DNA of 64,000 bases from Tetmemena sp. SeJ-2015 (GCA_027382625.1 JAJKFJ010022920.1:1-64000); one strand, 5' to 3'. Counted from the first letter of the stretch, positions 11,901 through 24,876 are shown. Notes: a model not told the origin generated them from the letters alone. Made by a program: numbers and translations.

Positions 11901-13015
11901 GTGTGGCTAATTCTTAGAATATGAGAGATACTTAAAGCACTAAATTTAACATAGTAGGGTAGACATCAGGCCACGCCTCCAAGAAACCGATGTTCCATCA
12001 ACTCACATCTGCTGGGAACAGCTTAAGAAACTCTGTCGTTCAGTCAAAAATCATTCCCGCAAATATGAGGCACCAGAAAGTGCAAAGTCTCAATGGCAAT
12101 CGCCTTCAGAATTTTGATGACTCATCACCTTCCTATTCTAACGTTAACTAGAAAATAAGTAACTCTTTTGGAGAGCCTTCTAATCCAAGGTACGGCAGCA
12201 AAATCGGTTATCAGGTCCCCCATTTTGGTAACAGTGCGAGTTTAAGAGCAGGGAGTAGTCAGCAGACGCGAAGAGCGGCCAACTATACCTCAGCTGCTAT
12301 AAACAACTTCTAGTTGCAGCCTTTTATACTCGATCAACCGCAGAGTTAGTTCAGTGACTACCAAACCTAATACTCACGCGCTCCGGGTGAAGATATGCTA
12401 ATCAGTTCTGGGATAGCATCAGGCTCGGGAGTAGTGGCCAGTGGTGCTTCTACTAATTTAAATTCAAGTATCACTCATTCATAGCCTGCAGCGGCTGTAC
12501 CAGTAGCTCCCGCGGGAAGTTAGAATATATAAGCAGAGAGGCAAGACATCAACAAATATGCTTTAATTGTAGGAAACTATCTCATTTAGTCTATTTATAA
12601 TAACTAGAGAGCCCTTCAATCCAATAAACTTGCTACCAATGACCACTCGAAGTATATTTTCTATTCTTTTTTCTAAGTCTTCTTTTTTGAAGCTAAATCG
12701 AAGTCACCTAAGGGACTCTATCAAATAGAACAGTCTAAGTATGAGCAGAGATGCCAACTTTAAACAAAGCTCCTCTGGGAATACAAACCTTGGTTTGTGA
12801 TGAATAGTGAATCTTTCTTGGCTGATGATCCTCTCTTTTTAAAAAACTCTAAAATGTGGATCCAAACAATTTTAGAAAATCAAATATCCCAAATTCTGCC
12901 CCTCTAGAATTTTTTGGGGTCTTTTTAAAAGGTTACCTTTTATTTACGGCGTATTTATATTATAAGAAAGTTTAGTTAAAGGTTAAAGTATATTATTAGA
13001 GGTTGGTTAATTTGA
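8975..13015 (+). CDS. Long Gln/Asn/Ser-rich protein of unknown function
   Basis: The ATG at 8975 opens MKALKLFAKNHKELEK; TGA codons precede it in frame. The first about 400 residues look globular (QRQLEFAGYDTLVHALANLF, IIYKDHQVRLLAKSF); the rest is low-complexity, Gln, Asn and Ser rich with poly-Thr, typical of a disordered scaffold or RNA-binding assembly factor. A more ordered end follows (KYIFYSFFQVFFFEAKS). Frame continuity needs IES removals at 9162-9173, 9734-9786, 10136-10149 and a 28-bp removal at 11597-11628 that can be read either as a GT-AG intron or as a TAGG-bounded IES. The C-terminus after about 12900 is AT-rich and might end earlier. No domain was recognised. Confidence 0.6.
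9162..9173. other. Ultra-short IES, pointer ACGC
   Basis: ACGC copies are at 9162-9165 and 9170-9173. Deleting only 8 bp joins AGYDTLVH to ALANLFLEVQ and opens a frame that continues for over 500 bp. Confidence 0.6.
9734..9786. other. IES, pointer AGTCTCA
   Basis: AGTCTCA copies are at 9734-9740 and 9780-9786. Deleting 46 bp joins GNMPTESQ to EGRIIYKDHQ. The nearby GT-AG reading gives the wrong frame. Confidence 0.75.
10136..10149. other. Ultra-short IES, pointer ATAGGA
   Basis: ATAGGA copies at 10136-10141 and 10144-10149 are separated by TA only. Deleting 8 bp joins LNAKIILIG to ICHFKKPVMIQFNNKK and removes a TGA. Confidence 0.65.
11597..11628. other. Intron or IES, TAGG at both ends
   Basis: Removal of 28 bp is required by the frame. 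The same 28 bp can be written as GTATTT...CCTAG or as a segment between TAGG copies at 11597-11600 and 11625-11628, so the two cannot be told apart from DNA alone. Confidence 0.6.
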
Positions 13016-13415
13016 AATTAAAGAAACTTTGCAACAAACAAAAGAAAAAATAGTAGAGGGAGTTTGAGTTAAGAGCTTATTTATAATTAAATATGGCTTA
13101 GAATATATATAAGGGGTTGTGTTAAACATCACAGTTAAGTATTATTGTTTTAGGTGTGGTTAAACGTACTAAGGACACTTATTAAGTACTAATGGAAGTG
13201 GGTGTTATAAGGTTATAATTTTAGGGAGGTGCTGAGTCATCTCGCCATCTCTTCATGTCTGTTATGTTATGTGAGCCTTGAGGGCCTCATAGTTTTTAGG
13301 TTATAAGCGTGGTTATTATCAGTCTTATTATTAATTTGGTTGCTCGTTATGTGTTTTATTATTATTGGCATCCTCTAGGTTAGTGTTTTGAGGATTCTCT
13401 GATAGTGATAATTAA
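13016..13415. other. Intergenic, no coding signal
   Basis: The region is T- and G-rich on the plus strand with no sustained frame in the ciliate code. It lies between two convergent genes. Confidence 0.5.
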
Positions 13416-14307
13416 TCAATAGGTGACTGTCATGGGGGCAGTGGGGGCCGTCTGAACAGTCTTTATCATAGGTTAGTTATAGATGTAAGTTGCTTGAGGG
13501 TGAACGCAGGCATAGGTTTGCGCGGCTTGCTAAGGCTGTTGCATTTGAGGTACTTTAATGAAAACTGGCTGTACATAGGGTTGGGGTTTTATTCCAGCTT
13601 GTTGATGCTGAATGATTGGTTGTTACACTGTTGGAATTTACTGAATTGGTTGCATCATGTACCTCTGATCAACCGCTGGATACGAAGGAGGTTGAGTAGT
13701 GTACTGAATGGTGGTTTGAATGGGGTATCCCTGAGGGTAGTAAGTTGGCTAAGCCTGCATGTAAGGTGCATTCACTGGCTGTACCTAAGCGACTGGCTGC
13801 ACTTGCTAGGATTACTAGTGAATCTGAGTCATGAGTTGAGCGTTTTTAAGCTGCTCATCCTTGAGTTGGTCTTTGATTTTCTAGATCTACAGAGGAGCCA
13901 TTAATTATATTAAATATGGGATATTTATTAATTCTTACCTCTGAGAATAATGACTGACGCTGATTTTTAAGCTTCTACACATCCTCTTGCAGCGATTTTA
14001 TCGTAACCTCCTGAGATTGGATGGTGTGCGTCTTTCTAAGTCTGCACTTGAGAGCGCTCTTCCTGTTTTGGAGTCGGCGTTTCTCAGCCTTGTCCATGGA
14101 TTTGAAGCGGTTGAGCTTGTTATCAATTTTCACGATTTTTCGCTCGGCCACCTCCTCGTGGGAGATATCCAACTCTGAGGAATCAAAGTCCTCCTCCTCG
14201 CCGCCGCTTAGCTCAATTCTAGCTTGCAATGAGCCAGCAGAAGAGCCTTCTTTGCTCTATGTAGCCTGGTTGAAATTCAAAAGTAAAGTAAAATTCTTAA
14301 ATTGCAT
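13416..14307 (-). CDS. bZIP transcription factor
   Basis: The protein starts MQFKNFTLLLNFNQ and has an acidic stretch (SGGEEEDFDSSELD), then a bZIP basic region, RRLQNRKSALKCRLRK, followed by a leucine-zipper-like helix (VTIKSLQEDVQKLKNQRQSL). The N-x7-R spacing of the DNA-contact motif is replaced here by NRKSALKCR, as in the family. The C-terminal half is Gln/Pro/Tyr-rich, a likely activation domain. One intron, GTAAGA...CTGTAG, lies at 13887-13938, inside the zipper. TGA is at 13416-13418. The start at 14307 is the first ATG that keeps this frame; an upstream exon is possible. It probably binds DNA as a dimer; the target is unknown. Confidence 0.8.
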
Positions 14308-14795
14308 TCTTGGTTCATGAACGAAGAGAGGGTGTGCTGGGAGAGATCAAGGCCCGATGAGGAGCGGCTATTTCCAACGAGAATTTAAAGGGCTTCGTTT
14401 GTGGTGGTGGCTGAAGTAGTGGAAGGATTCATATTTTGCAGATAGGACTTGTGTAATATTTATTGAAAAATAATGATAAAAATAGCAGAGCAGTCGCTTA
14501 AATGCCTAATCCGATTATAAATTTAATGAAAAGTTCACTAATATTTGAGATGCTGATGAAGCAAACATGCACACCCCTATCTATTAACATCTATATTTTT
14601 AATTCGTTTAACTTCGTAAAATAGGAAATCAACTTTCCTTGCTCTCCGGATTTATCTTAGTTATTCACCACTTACATGCTTGCTCTCTATACTCTTCAAA
14701 AAATGAAATGCGAAAGTATAAAAGTGCCATCTTGTTTTTATGAGTTAGAAGTATTTAGAATTAATAGCAACAATAATCTGATTTAATTATCTAAA
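14308..14795. other. Divergent intergenic region
   Basis: It separates the divergent bZIP and TPR-CNB genes. It is AT-rich without a convincing frame and probably holds both 5' flanks. Confidence 0.5.
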
Positions 14796-17700
14796 ATGAG
14801 CAACTTATCGTTTTCATAACTGAGGCAGTCCCTCATGAGCACTCAGCAATCTATCATCTCTCAGCGATTCTAGAGACACAAATCAGTTCTCAATCACAGA
14901 TTGGTACTCTCTAAAACATACTCACTCTCAACAATTCTTGACTTAACTGATTATAGGCTGAATGTAGACAGCATCAATTTTGCGAAAACTCTGTACCTCA
15001 TACGCCCAGAGAGTCAGACAGTGATGCAGGCCCTCTACCGAAAAGGAAAGTCAAGGACTAGAAAGGCAACTCTGTGAGCATGAAGTTCACTAATAGAAAT
15101 CCACTACAAGAGAATGAAAAGCTTGTAGTCACTAACAGAGGCCTTGATGACTGGCTGGCCAAAAATTTTGGACTATCTATTGAAAACTTTCCCGTCAACA
15201 AGCCTTATAATGTTCATAGAGAGAAATTTAAATTCATCTCTATTGCAATTTTAATGTTCCAGTAAGTGAGTTGAAATTTAAAGAACGTGATCTTCGTAAT
15301 AGTTTCCTGAAACTTAAGTTTACATGTTAACATATCTTGATTAGCAAACTGTCTACGATCAACTGAAAAAATATGCATAAAGCTCAAAGGCTCAAACCAA
15401 GCCTCTATTTTAATTTCAATTTTACCAACTAATAGCAGCTCTCCTCAAGCAAGAGTCATGAAGGGGCGGGCGGGAGAGCACAGAGAAAGAACAAGAGTAT
15501 ATTCACCAATCCGTTTTTAGACTCTGCTGAGAATAGCCCAGTATCTTAAATGAACAAAAGTAAAAAAGCCAAAGCACTCTCAATGCAGAGAAAGAATCTT
15601 CTGGGAGGCGGCCTTAGCTAGGGTTAAGATTCTTTTACCTCTCAAAAGATTCAGCCTATAGTCTACAACATATCTGAGAGGGTATAATCTGACTTGGTTG
15701 AAACTGAATTCACGCAAATTACTAAATTAATATATAAGTAGCTGTTAAATATAGAAGGAGACAAAGAGAAAGCCGACTCTTTATGAGGGAAATTTCTATT
15801 CCAACTCTACGAAGGATTCCTTATTTCAAAATCTTAAGAACTCAAGTCTTCTTTAGAAGATAGGAAATTCGAATGCACTCTTATCTACAGAGGCTTTGAC
15901 TAACTCGGGCTCTTTTCAAAGATAAGCTGTCCCGGCCTATCTCTCTCAATCCTCAAATTTAAGTTTGAACAAGAGAGCTCAACTACAGAAGCTAGTTGGC
16001 AAATTGGACGGCATTGTAAGTAGAGATGAACTTGAAGACTCTGTAATCCTTCATGCATCTTTTGATAAAGCTGCAAGAGATGATCGCACGCTTAAATAAG
16101 GCTAGAGAGAGGCAATAGGAGCATACACTAACTAGCCAACTTTTTAAAACATCTTAAATAGTAAAGGTTAGCAACAGTAGTAGCAAGACTCCTCTCGTCT
16201 CTCCATAAATGACTACCCCTCACTCCTTAAGAATAGAACTCTCTCAATAAGTGGTACTATATCTAGCTAGAGGAGAATTTTCTCTTCTTAAGCTAAGAGG
16301 TCTCAGAATATTAAGTTTCAACTTAACTAGCCCAGTGCTTAGATACTGGTTTAAGACGAGTTTTAGCTCCACAAAAATGGAATATCGCAAGGCACTGTCG
16401 ACACTTTCTCAAGCTTCCATAATCCAAGCCTCTTCAATTCAGTCTTCAAGCGAGAGGGGGAAGCTGCGGGTGTTGCTACCAACCAAAGGTTGGTACTCAA
16501 AGAGAGCGGAGAGAATCCCTACTAAAATAATCTTCTCTTCAAAGATCCTGCTCTGGTGAGCTAAATCTAGAACAAGTTTCAGTTGAAGAGGCAAGTAAGC
16601 AGTGCAGCTAAAAGACTAAACTAGATCACAACAGATGACTCAGTGAGGCTCAGATACACTGAGGAGGATAGCCACTCTTAAACCTTCAGCAGTCCAGTCA
16701 AAAAGGCGAGGAAGGTGAGAGGGCTTAAAAGTACTTTGAAAGGCGAGAAGATCAAGGTAAAATACTGCTGAAGAATATATCTGTATAGGAAATAAGAGAG
16801 AAGGCTTTTTCTGACTTTCAAGAGACTGTCAAGTAGAGTTCAGCACTCAACAGTTACATTTAAAGAAAGTCGAAAAAGAGGCCTGATCCTTATGGCAATT
16901 TATCTCAAGCCCCTACTTTTGAATTCAAATGCAAAATTATATGAAGAAATAAATAAATTGCATTTTGAATCCAATCGATCAATCTTCTAATAAAACAAAG
17001 CAGCTGCCAATCTCTTTCCAAACAAATCTAGGTAAGATTTCCTAGATATCGTGTGTCTAACAACTTTAGTAATGTTAATTAATTCAGTTCGGCCAGGAGC
17101 TCTGAGAATCAGTTCAACGATTCTATAAATAGAGGACTAATGAATTTCATTGAAGAAGACGAAGAAGATGATTAGAGCGTTATAGTTTCGCAAGAGCATC
17201 AGCTCAAGAGGGAAAGCATGCCCCTAGACTTTAAGTAATCTTCAGAGAAGCTAGTTCAACTAAAAGCTGAACTTAATCGAATGGGAACTCAGAGAACTGC
17301 TCCTTAGAATGCAAAAGTCTTCTAGGACTCTGATTTTTGGTACCACAAAGGAATCACAACAGGCAAGAAAGACAAAATGGAAACTGCTATTGAGTGCTAT
17401 AAACAGGCACTTAAAATTGTAAGAAGCTTTCCATTCATCAAAGATTTTAGAATCCAAACCACTATCCATCAATCTTCAATATCGCTTGCTGTTTCGAGAA
17501 GTTAGGAAAGCAAAGAGCAGCACTTAAAAATTTCCAGCACTTGATACAAATCAAACCCGATTGGTCGGATGCTTATTATGGAGCTTGCCTCAGTGCTTTC
17601 AAATTAGGGGAGTATGACCTTGCACTAGAATATATTGACGTAGCAGTTGAGCGTTTATCAGAGGAGAAGCAGAGTTAGAAAAATGCCTATGTCTATATGA

Positions 17701-19441
17701 AGGCGGTAGTTTTAAAGAAGCTCCAAAGATACGAGGAATCACTAGAGAGCTACAAGCTGCTTCATGATATAATTATGCGCACTGAGAATCAAGTGATAGT
17801 GAAGTATGTCTTTGGCATAATCCTACTACCTTTTCATAACGATCGCAGAACCACAATCGACTATGTGGAAAACTTTGAAAATCTAATGGAGTTCTATAAA
17901 CCTCGTAACACTATCAAGGATCCTATTTGTCCCTTCTTTGTTGAAGGAGACGGATGGAAGACAGATAAGATAGACACAGTTGTTCAAAAAGATCAAGGAT
18001 AGGTCTTTCTTCAAGCGCTTTAACAAGCTGTAAATAGTAAGTAAACTTAATGCTCTATAATATGCTTATAGAAATCTTTCTTGAGGCACATGACTGTGAA
18101 AACGATTCAGCACAGATGATATCATATTCGTCGAGGACAAGGTTGCAGTAATTCTTGAAGGAATTGTGCATCTAAAGAGCCATAGTGAAAATATTCTTCC
18201 ACCCAAACTCCTTGCTAAATATGAGTAGGGTGATATTATGGGCTATGATAAATCAGATGAAGGACTTTCGAGAAGAGTTGAAACTTGGTGTATAGCCAAG
18301 CACCCAACTGAAGTCGCCTATTTCTCGCCCCAACATTTTGATGTAAATGAATATCTATTCATAACTTTAGTTTGTCTGGAGTTAACACGAGCACAACAAC
18401 AACGCTTTGCTCGTGAAGATCCTCAAAACTCATCAATTTTTCTCAGTGCTTTCTGACTAGACACTTTTCTTCCTTGCCTATGAGCTTTTGCAAGTGAGGA
18501 AGTTCCAACCTGGAGAGAAAGTGATGAATCAGTCAAAGCGCTCAGGTGCTAAACTTTTTCTACAAAGATTACTTCGAGAATCATATGAGCAAACTGCAAA
18601 TTGAGATGAATGAGCAAAAGGACCGGATTCTAGCAAAGGACGATGATAACAAGATTTCTAACTTCCAAGGTCATGCTAAAGTAACTCAGCAATAAAGTAG
18701 CACACACAAAGGATGAAAGAGGAGAGATTAGCTGACTATTTAAAGTTTAAATGATCATTCTAAAATTTTAAAGACCCAAATGCGCACAAGGCGAAGCTAA
18801 AGGAACAAAAGTCAGTTTATTTTCCACAGCTTAAGACATATAGGATTTTGAACGATCAAGGAGAAAAGAAGATAGAAGGAACTTTAAGAGTAGAAGCAAA
18901 GAGAGATGGATGAGGATGATAACAGATCGAAGGAAAACTCAGAGTCTTAAGAGGAGCAAGTAAGTCCGAGGGTCCAGGAATATTACCGCAAGGAGAAATA
19001 GGAGCTGGAGATCCTGAAAACTGCTGCAGACTAAGTTGGAGAATACAGTCACCTTATAAATGACATCAAGGAGTCGGAGACGGATGGAGTTTATGTCATA
19101 GATACAGGGAGGTGCAAGATAGTCAACCCAGCAGATAATTATTCAATAGCTTCAATTTCAAGAGGCGATTTCTTCGGAGAGTCTCACGAGCTCAAGATTT
19201 CAGTAAGTGATTTAGCTTATAAGAGGTGATCCTTCTGTTATAGAGTATCAACTACTTTGGGGATATCATAGCTGACTAGAAGGAGGTCACATGTTTATTT
19301 ATTTCAACTGAGAACTTCAGACGCATCCCTATTTTTGAGCAAGAGAAGATCAGGGAGATCTGCCTCAAGAAGATCTAGAATCTTCAGTACACTGCAAGCA
19401 AGAAGTATGGTATACCGCTAGAAGAACTTTCAAAGTATTGA
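14796..19441 (+). CDS. TPR protein with cyclic-nucleotide-binding domains
   Basis: The first third is a Ser/Gln-rich region with an SV40-like nuclear signal (PLPKRKVKD near 15050). TPR-like helices follow at about 17340-17760 (FWYHKGITTGKKDKMETAIE, IACCFEKLGKQRAALKNF, AYYGACLSAFKLGEYDLALE). Two CNB-type regions come next: one at about 18130-18460 (KVAVILEGIVHLKSHS, AKYEQGDIMGY) and one at about 19080-19360 (GVYVIDTGRCKIVNPADN, RGDFFGESHELK, LFISTENFRR). The second has the conserved phosphate-cassette-like RGDFFGE. Introns are visible at about 16760, 17030 and 17419. A 50-bp IES lies at 15223-15282. The region 15300-15480 is not fully resolved, and two adjacent genes cannot be excluded. It is likely a regulatory protein sensing cAMP or cGMP. 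Confidence 0.65.
15223..15282. other. IES, 10-bp pointer GAAATTTAAA
   Basis: Copies are at 15223-15232 and 15273-15282. Deleting 50 bp joins YNVHREKFK to ERDLRNSFLKLK. A GTAAGTGAG inside looks like a donor but gives no usable frame. Confidence 0.65.
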
Positions 19442-19617
19442 ATAATAACTTATAATCAGAGAGACGCTAGAACTTTAAGCTTACTTATTTAGTTGATACT
19501 TGCCTTAATTTGAAAACAATTTCATAACTCAGATCTGGAATATTACTACAGAATTATAAAAGATACTCTGTATGAAAAAGATTACAATCTATAAGTGATT
19601 CTTGAAGAGTAAAGAGG

Positions 19618-20730
19618 ATGAAAAATCTTAAATAAAACTTTGAAATCAAAAAATAAGCTATGAAAATCGGAAAATAAATTAAAGGCAACATTTTGAGTAA
19701 GAGAACAATTAGAATCTTCTGTGAATAAAAGGCAACATCTATCTTCATCATTTAGAATCCTTCTTACTAGCTAGATTCTAATAAAGAGTACTGGCTGTTA
19801 TCAAAGCTCTCGGTCTGCTATATCTAACCAGGCTACTCCAACTTATTCATCAAGCTAAACTTGCTCTTTTAGAAGAGAACGAAGTCGCTCTTCCTTATTT
19901 GATTACTTGCTTAATTCGAGATCGGGCTTGATTTATCTTTGCCCTGCAGAGAAAAATTTTGAAGCCTGGAAGTTGAAATTCTTGAAAGGAGTGAAAGAAT
20001 TTACTTGTCGCTTGTTGTCTTCCTATCTTGGCTCTGGACTGTTCTTGTTGGAGTTAATTTGAGACACACGTGGTAATTGATGATGAAATCGGATTTGAGT
20101 ATGCGAGGGAGATGGTTTAAAGTTAAGAAGATCGATATATTTAGAGAATATTTATCTTAAAATGGCTGAAAAGATGTGAAGAGGACCACTATTTAGTTTG
20201 AGACTGTGCCCTGAATAGGTATTAAAATTGCTCGTTGCTATGTGATTGTTCCTAGATTTCTGAGCCTGTATAAAGGGTATTCTATCTTTTTTCTAAGCTG
20301 ATCCCTCGTCCTCGTGTTTCAAGGTATTTTGCAAACTCTGATAAATGAGATGCTAAAGAAGATTATACAACCAAAAGAGAGGTACAAAATTAATGAGGTG
20401 TTAATTTTTGGACTGGAAGTCTCTCGTTTTAGCCACCATTTTAACCATTGATCGTTCTCTCATTACAAACATTTCACTCACCTCACTCTAAAAAGATTAT
20501 CCTACATTTGACAACTAATTTTGGTCTCACTACACGAAGTATCTGAGAACATGGCGAAGTTCATGTTGATCTCATACTCATCAAGTGTTTCCTTTCTTCT
20601 TTACTGCTCTTATTTTAAAAACCCCCTTCTAATTTCTCAATGGTGGTTAGTAGTATTTTTTTCTATATTTGGAGAGGTTTTTTGTATTATCCTCACCTTT
20701 TTAAATTGCAATTTACTCATCATTGCTTGA
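19618..20730 (+). CDS. Multi-pass membrane protein, unknown family
   Basis: The ATG at 19618 follows an in-frame TGA and opens MKNLKQNFEIKKQAMKIGKQ. Further on it has hydrophobic segments (IYLSLVVFLSWLWTVLVGVN near 20020, FMLISYSSSVSFLLYCSYF and FFSIFGEVFCIILTFLNCN near 20560-20700) and a helix (GILQTLINEMLKKIIQPKER). It ends at TGA 20728-20730. One TGA near 19960 interrupts an otherwise same-frame reading, and frame changes follow between 20200 and 20500. These probably reflect IESs I could not place, so the model is approximate. No family was recognised. Confidence 0.4.
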
Positions 20731-20857
20731 GACGAGGTCAAAGTTTGAGACCTTTTAGTTAAAAGTCGAGTAACCTCTTAACTTAAGTTGCGTGTTCTCA
20801 TCAACTCGCATATTCAATTATTGGAAGAAAGTAAAGATTGAATGAGCAACTCTGAAT

Positions 20858-21130
20858 TCACGCAGAGACGTCTCTGCTCTATTCTACTCCCTCTACTGAT
20901 TTGGAGTTTGCATCCCCTTTTTCCTCCTCTCCCTCTTGGCCCAAAGTTTTCTTGCTGCTTTGCTGGAGTGGAGTTGCCTTATTAGTGGAGTCGCCTTCCT
21001 TACTCACTGAAAAATCCATGAGAGTTATCTCGTCTCCGTCTGTGTGCGACTGCTTAAGCTCCTTCGCAAACATATCAAAAGCTCTCACCTGATTATCATT
21101 CTTTACCCAAAGGTCCTCTTCATTAGCCAT
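20858..21130 (-). CDS. Small acidic protein, about 90 residues
   Basis: A single uninterrupted frame starts MANEEDLWVKNDNQVRAFDM and ends VEGVEQSRDVSA with TGA at 20858-20860. One TAG is read as Gln. The N-terminal half looks helical (AFDMFAKELKQS) and the rest is Ser/Glu/Lys-rich. No domain was recognised. Confidence 0.6.
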
Positions 21131-21252
21131 AATAAAGAATTTTGTTTTTAAATTTTAATTCATCTTACTGAAACTGAATCTGATAGGGGCATTAACAAAA
21201 AGAATATTTATTCCTCAGCCTCAGCTTCATAGTGTTATGAAAGATCATATTA

Positions 21253-24200
21253 TCATTTATAGTAAGGACTAACTAAATAAGGATCTGAAGTCTCTCTTTT
21301 ATACAGCAACACCTAACTTTTATCAATCCTCATCATCAAATCCTTTGAACTTTGCTTAGGCGATAGGGAAATGATGTTGATGAGTTCCCTGTGCTGCTAA
21401 CTGGTTCCGCTCAGCTGAAGATAGCTAGTCTGTGAATGAATCATCTTCTCGTGAGCTTCGCAAAGATTACTCTTTATTTGTCGCTTTGCCTATGACTTTA
21501 TATTCATGATCTCTGAGTTTTATGAAGAAATACTAGAAAATGGTTGAAGAGAGTTTTGGGGGAGCTTAGATGAGACACGGCTCTTGGGGTGCCTGTAGAG
21601 GCTAGTCTGTGTCAGGCGAGTCTTCTTGGATGCGTTCTTATTGAAGTCACTATAGAACTTTAAAAATGGTAAACTAATTTATTGCGAAGTCTGAAATGGG
21701 GCTTGGCATGGAGTTGAAAGAGGAGCGGTTGTTCTTTTAGAAAGACTCCTCTGGACTCTGCTAGTTAGAGTAGACTTAGTAGTTCTAGGGCTTGAAGTAT
21801 GTGCCTTTGAGTTCCATTATATTTCTATTAGATAGATATAATAATCTCCCTCCTCTTTTAAAATTAGCAAGCATGTTTATCAACTCACGTTCTCTCTCTC
21901 TATCCTCCCTATCATCTTTTATAGACTCTCTATATATTCTATGTGTGTGTGAATCTAAATTAAGAATTTACATAGTGAGTATAGATAAATTCATTTCTTA
22001 GACTTGGAGGGTGAACCCATATCCTTCTAGGGGTTAGCAAACTACTGGAAATTGAACTTCTCTGTCTTCCTGCTCGAGTTTAAATAACTCTGATCAGGTT
22101 TCCAAATTCTCCCCTGCCCCAAGAACGTAACGTACACTCACAAATCCAAATTCAAACTGGTCACAATAAGTATGATTGTTGTGGACTGAGTTCTCAAAGT
22201 TCTCTTGCTTGAGTCTCTCCACGATCTCCTTGCTTGTGAAGTTCTCTATGTTCTACTTCTTTGCATACTCAGTCTCCTAGATGATTTCGATCACAGACTT
22301 TGGCTGATTGAACTTATTCATAGCAGCTATGTCGTCATCACGCTTTCCCTCCAAGAAGTCCAGGTACTTGCTGATTCCGTAGCCAACTTTAAAAGTAGAG
22401 TGCAATTTATTGGAAGTCTAAACTTTTGAGCGCTGCTTGTCTATCTTGGCAATCTCTTCAAAAGCCTTCTAATCTACTTTCACCTTTCGTTGTGACTTCA
22501 TGACTATGTCCTTCACTCTTAGAGAGAAAACTAAAAGGAAGAGAGTTAAAAACACGTTCACTGTTTGCTTCACGTATTCGCTATCCACTTTCTTCGGACT
22601 TTAGGAAGTGACCTCCTCATAAGACTTTGGGCTACTCCTTCTTGAAAACCTCTAAAATTGCCTCGTTTCTCTTTCGTCAATATCCTCTTTGTTAACTTGC
22701 TCAGGTATGGGTATGAAGTTTTGAGTCACGAATAGGACTTTCTTGGACGGACTGAGTGTCCGAGTTTCCTTCCTAGTCCAAGCATCACCCAGCAGCCTCT
22801 GTGTCTCCCACTTCTTGAAGAAATCATTGACTTAGAATTGGCTCATAGTTTGGTTCAAAAGCTGCTTCTTGCGCTTGAATTGAAGATTCCTACTCTCTCG
22901 CATCCGTTTCTTCCTCTTTGAACTTTCTCCATCACTTTCTACCTCAACCTAGTTACTCTTATTCAGCTCTTCTCTTTCCTTCTATAGCTGCTATATAGGG
23001 TCCTCAGCTACTAGCCACTCCAAGTTATCCACACTCTCATTAACTAACAGTGCTTATCTCCTTTGGTATTCTCTAAAGTCGTTCATGAATTTAGCTTTGT
23101 TCACCTTCTGCTCGTTCTTAGTCTAGAGCATGAATGAGAACTTTTCTGATCGATTGAGTAAGCCATGCAAGATCTAATTTAACTTCTCCTCCTCTTCTAC
23201 GAAGTTATAAGTACCATCAAGAATATCTCGTGCTAGTTGCTTGATGTTCTGATCCTTGCGAAAAGCGAAGTAGTTGAGGTAGGAAGGGAGATTCACTACC
23301 GCTGAGTTAGAGGGCTTGATGAAGTCTCTCTCAAATTTCTCATAAGTGATCTTTCTGACCCTGTCCATCCTTGAAAGTGTTCTAGTCGGAACGAATCCTT
23401 GCGCCTGGTTTTAGGCGATCTCCTCAGTTATAAATAAGTTAAGTGCTTGATGCTTGTCTCTCTAGCATGACGTTCCAAGTCAGAGTTGTCAGTTTACTGC
23501 AGCTAAGAAAGCGCTCTTAGCTGTGTTTTTGCCCTCATACTTTGCAAGTCATTCTTCTAGTTCCTAGAAAGCAAACCCTCTTTAATGACCTGATGGAGGA
23601 GATCTGTCTTAGGATCACTGATTTCCAATTTATCAACCTTACTTTTAGTCTTTCTCTTACTGTCTTGTTAGATATTGATAGTAGAGGACATGATAGATCT
23701 ATTGAGCAGACTTTACTTAGAAGGAGAGAGAAATGCGCTTTGGTTTTATTAAGAGATGATAGACCTACTGCTTTCCTTGTAATTCTAGACCGAAGGGCTC
23801 TGGTCTCGAATGCTTATGTCTTCTTATCTAGCTTTTTCTAGAATGCGATTAGCTGTTTGCTTGGGGAATATTACATCCTTGACTTGAGTGACATGATTCT
23901 TGGAAGCGATGTTGGGGTTGTACTTCTTATGGTTGATTTTGTTCTCGATTAGTCTCTTTGAAAGATAGTCAGGGTCTTCCTCTCTAGGGTCAGAGGTTAG
24001 GCGGAAGTTTCGCTTGAACTTTGTCATGTTAAGCTTCAGCTTCTCCTTATCATATTTTAGATGGGAGCTTTTCTACTGTGCAACCTTTGTACTCGGAGAG
24101 GTAAAAGCTCTAGATGAAAGCAAAATTAGCACATATTTATCTTATGAAGAATGATCTTCAAGAGTCGCAGAAGCGTTAGAAATCAATGTAACTTAGATTA

Positions 24201-24876
24201 TATTAGATAAACGCTACTTAAAATTTTGAATCCCCTTGATTTCGGGTAATGCTACCATCTAATTTTGTTGTAGTTATTTCCTGGTTAGAATCTTTCTTGC
24301 TATCTTCTCATCAAGCTACTCCTTTTCTTGCATCTCAAGCATGGTCTCAAAGTTATCATCTGCTCCATATTAGCTAGTGCTCCCTACTTTGAATGCATCC
24401 CCTAAGGTTTGATTCAGGAAGAGCTGTTACTACTGCTGCTAAAACTCTTAACGTGAGGTTTTCCTAAGCGAGTGCTTCTTCTTTAAACTGCTGACCTGTG
24501 TTAGATAACTTCTGTTAAATGAGCTTTGATTTCTACTTTAGTTTTCATCTTGACTTGCACCCTCGATGACAGTTTTCTACTGCTTCCTCTTCTTATAGTT
24601 ATTGAGTGACATTTGAGAGCCATTAAGATTTTCTGATATATCCAGCGGTTCTATCCCTTCCCTCTCCATCGTTTGCTCTATTAAGCTTTGTAGCTCCGAC
24701 TAGAGAGTCGGCTTCAACTTTTTCAGGCTTGATTTCAAGTCTGACTGGTAATAGCTTGTGGCTTAAATTGTTGTAGATTGGCTCTTGAGTCTGCTTGGTG
24801 GAGAAATAGTTGCTACTAACTGGGGCTTCCTATGTTTAATCTGAGACAGCTAATTTAAGATGGTAGTGTTCTACAT
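21253..24876 (-). CDS. Large charged, Gln-rich protein of unknown function
   Basis: Starts MQNTTILNQLSQIKHRKPQL at 24876. The first part is Gln/Ser-rich (ARKILTRKQLQQNQ). A better ordered central block near 23370-23000 reads RKITYEKFERDFIKPSNSAV, LPSYLNYFAFRKDQNIKQLA and RRQALLVNESVDNLEWL. A basic and then a C-terminal charged part follow, ending DKSQVLLYKRETSDPYLVSP before TGA at 21253-21255. Frames change near 23450 and 22550 and an insert with GTTTACC...CTATAG lies near 21660. The central block resembles no family I can name. Confidence 0.55.
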
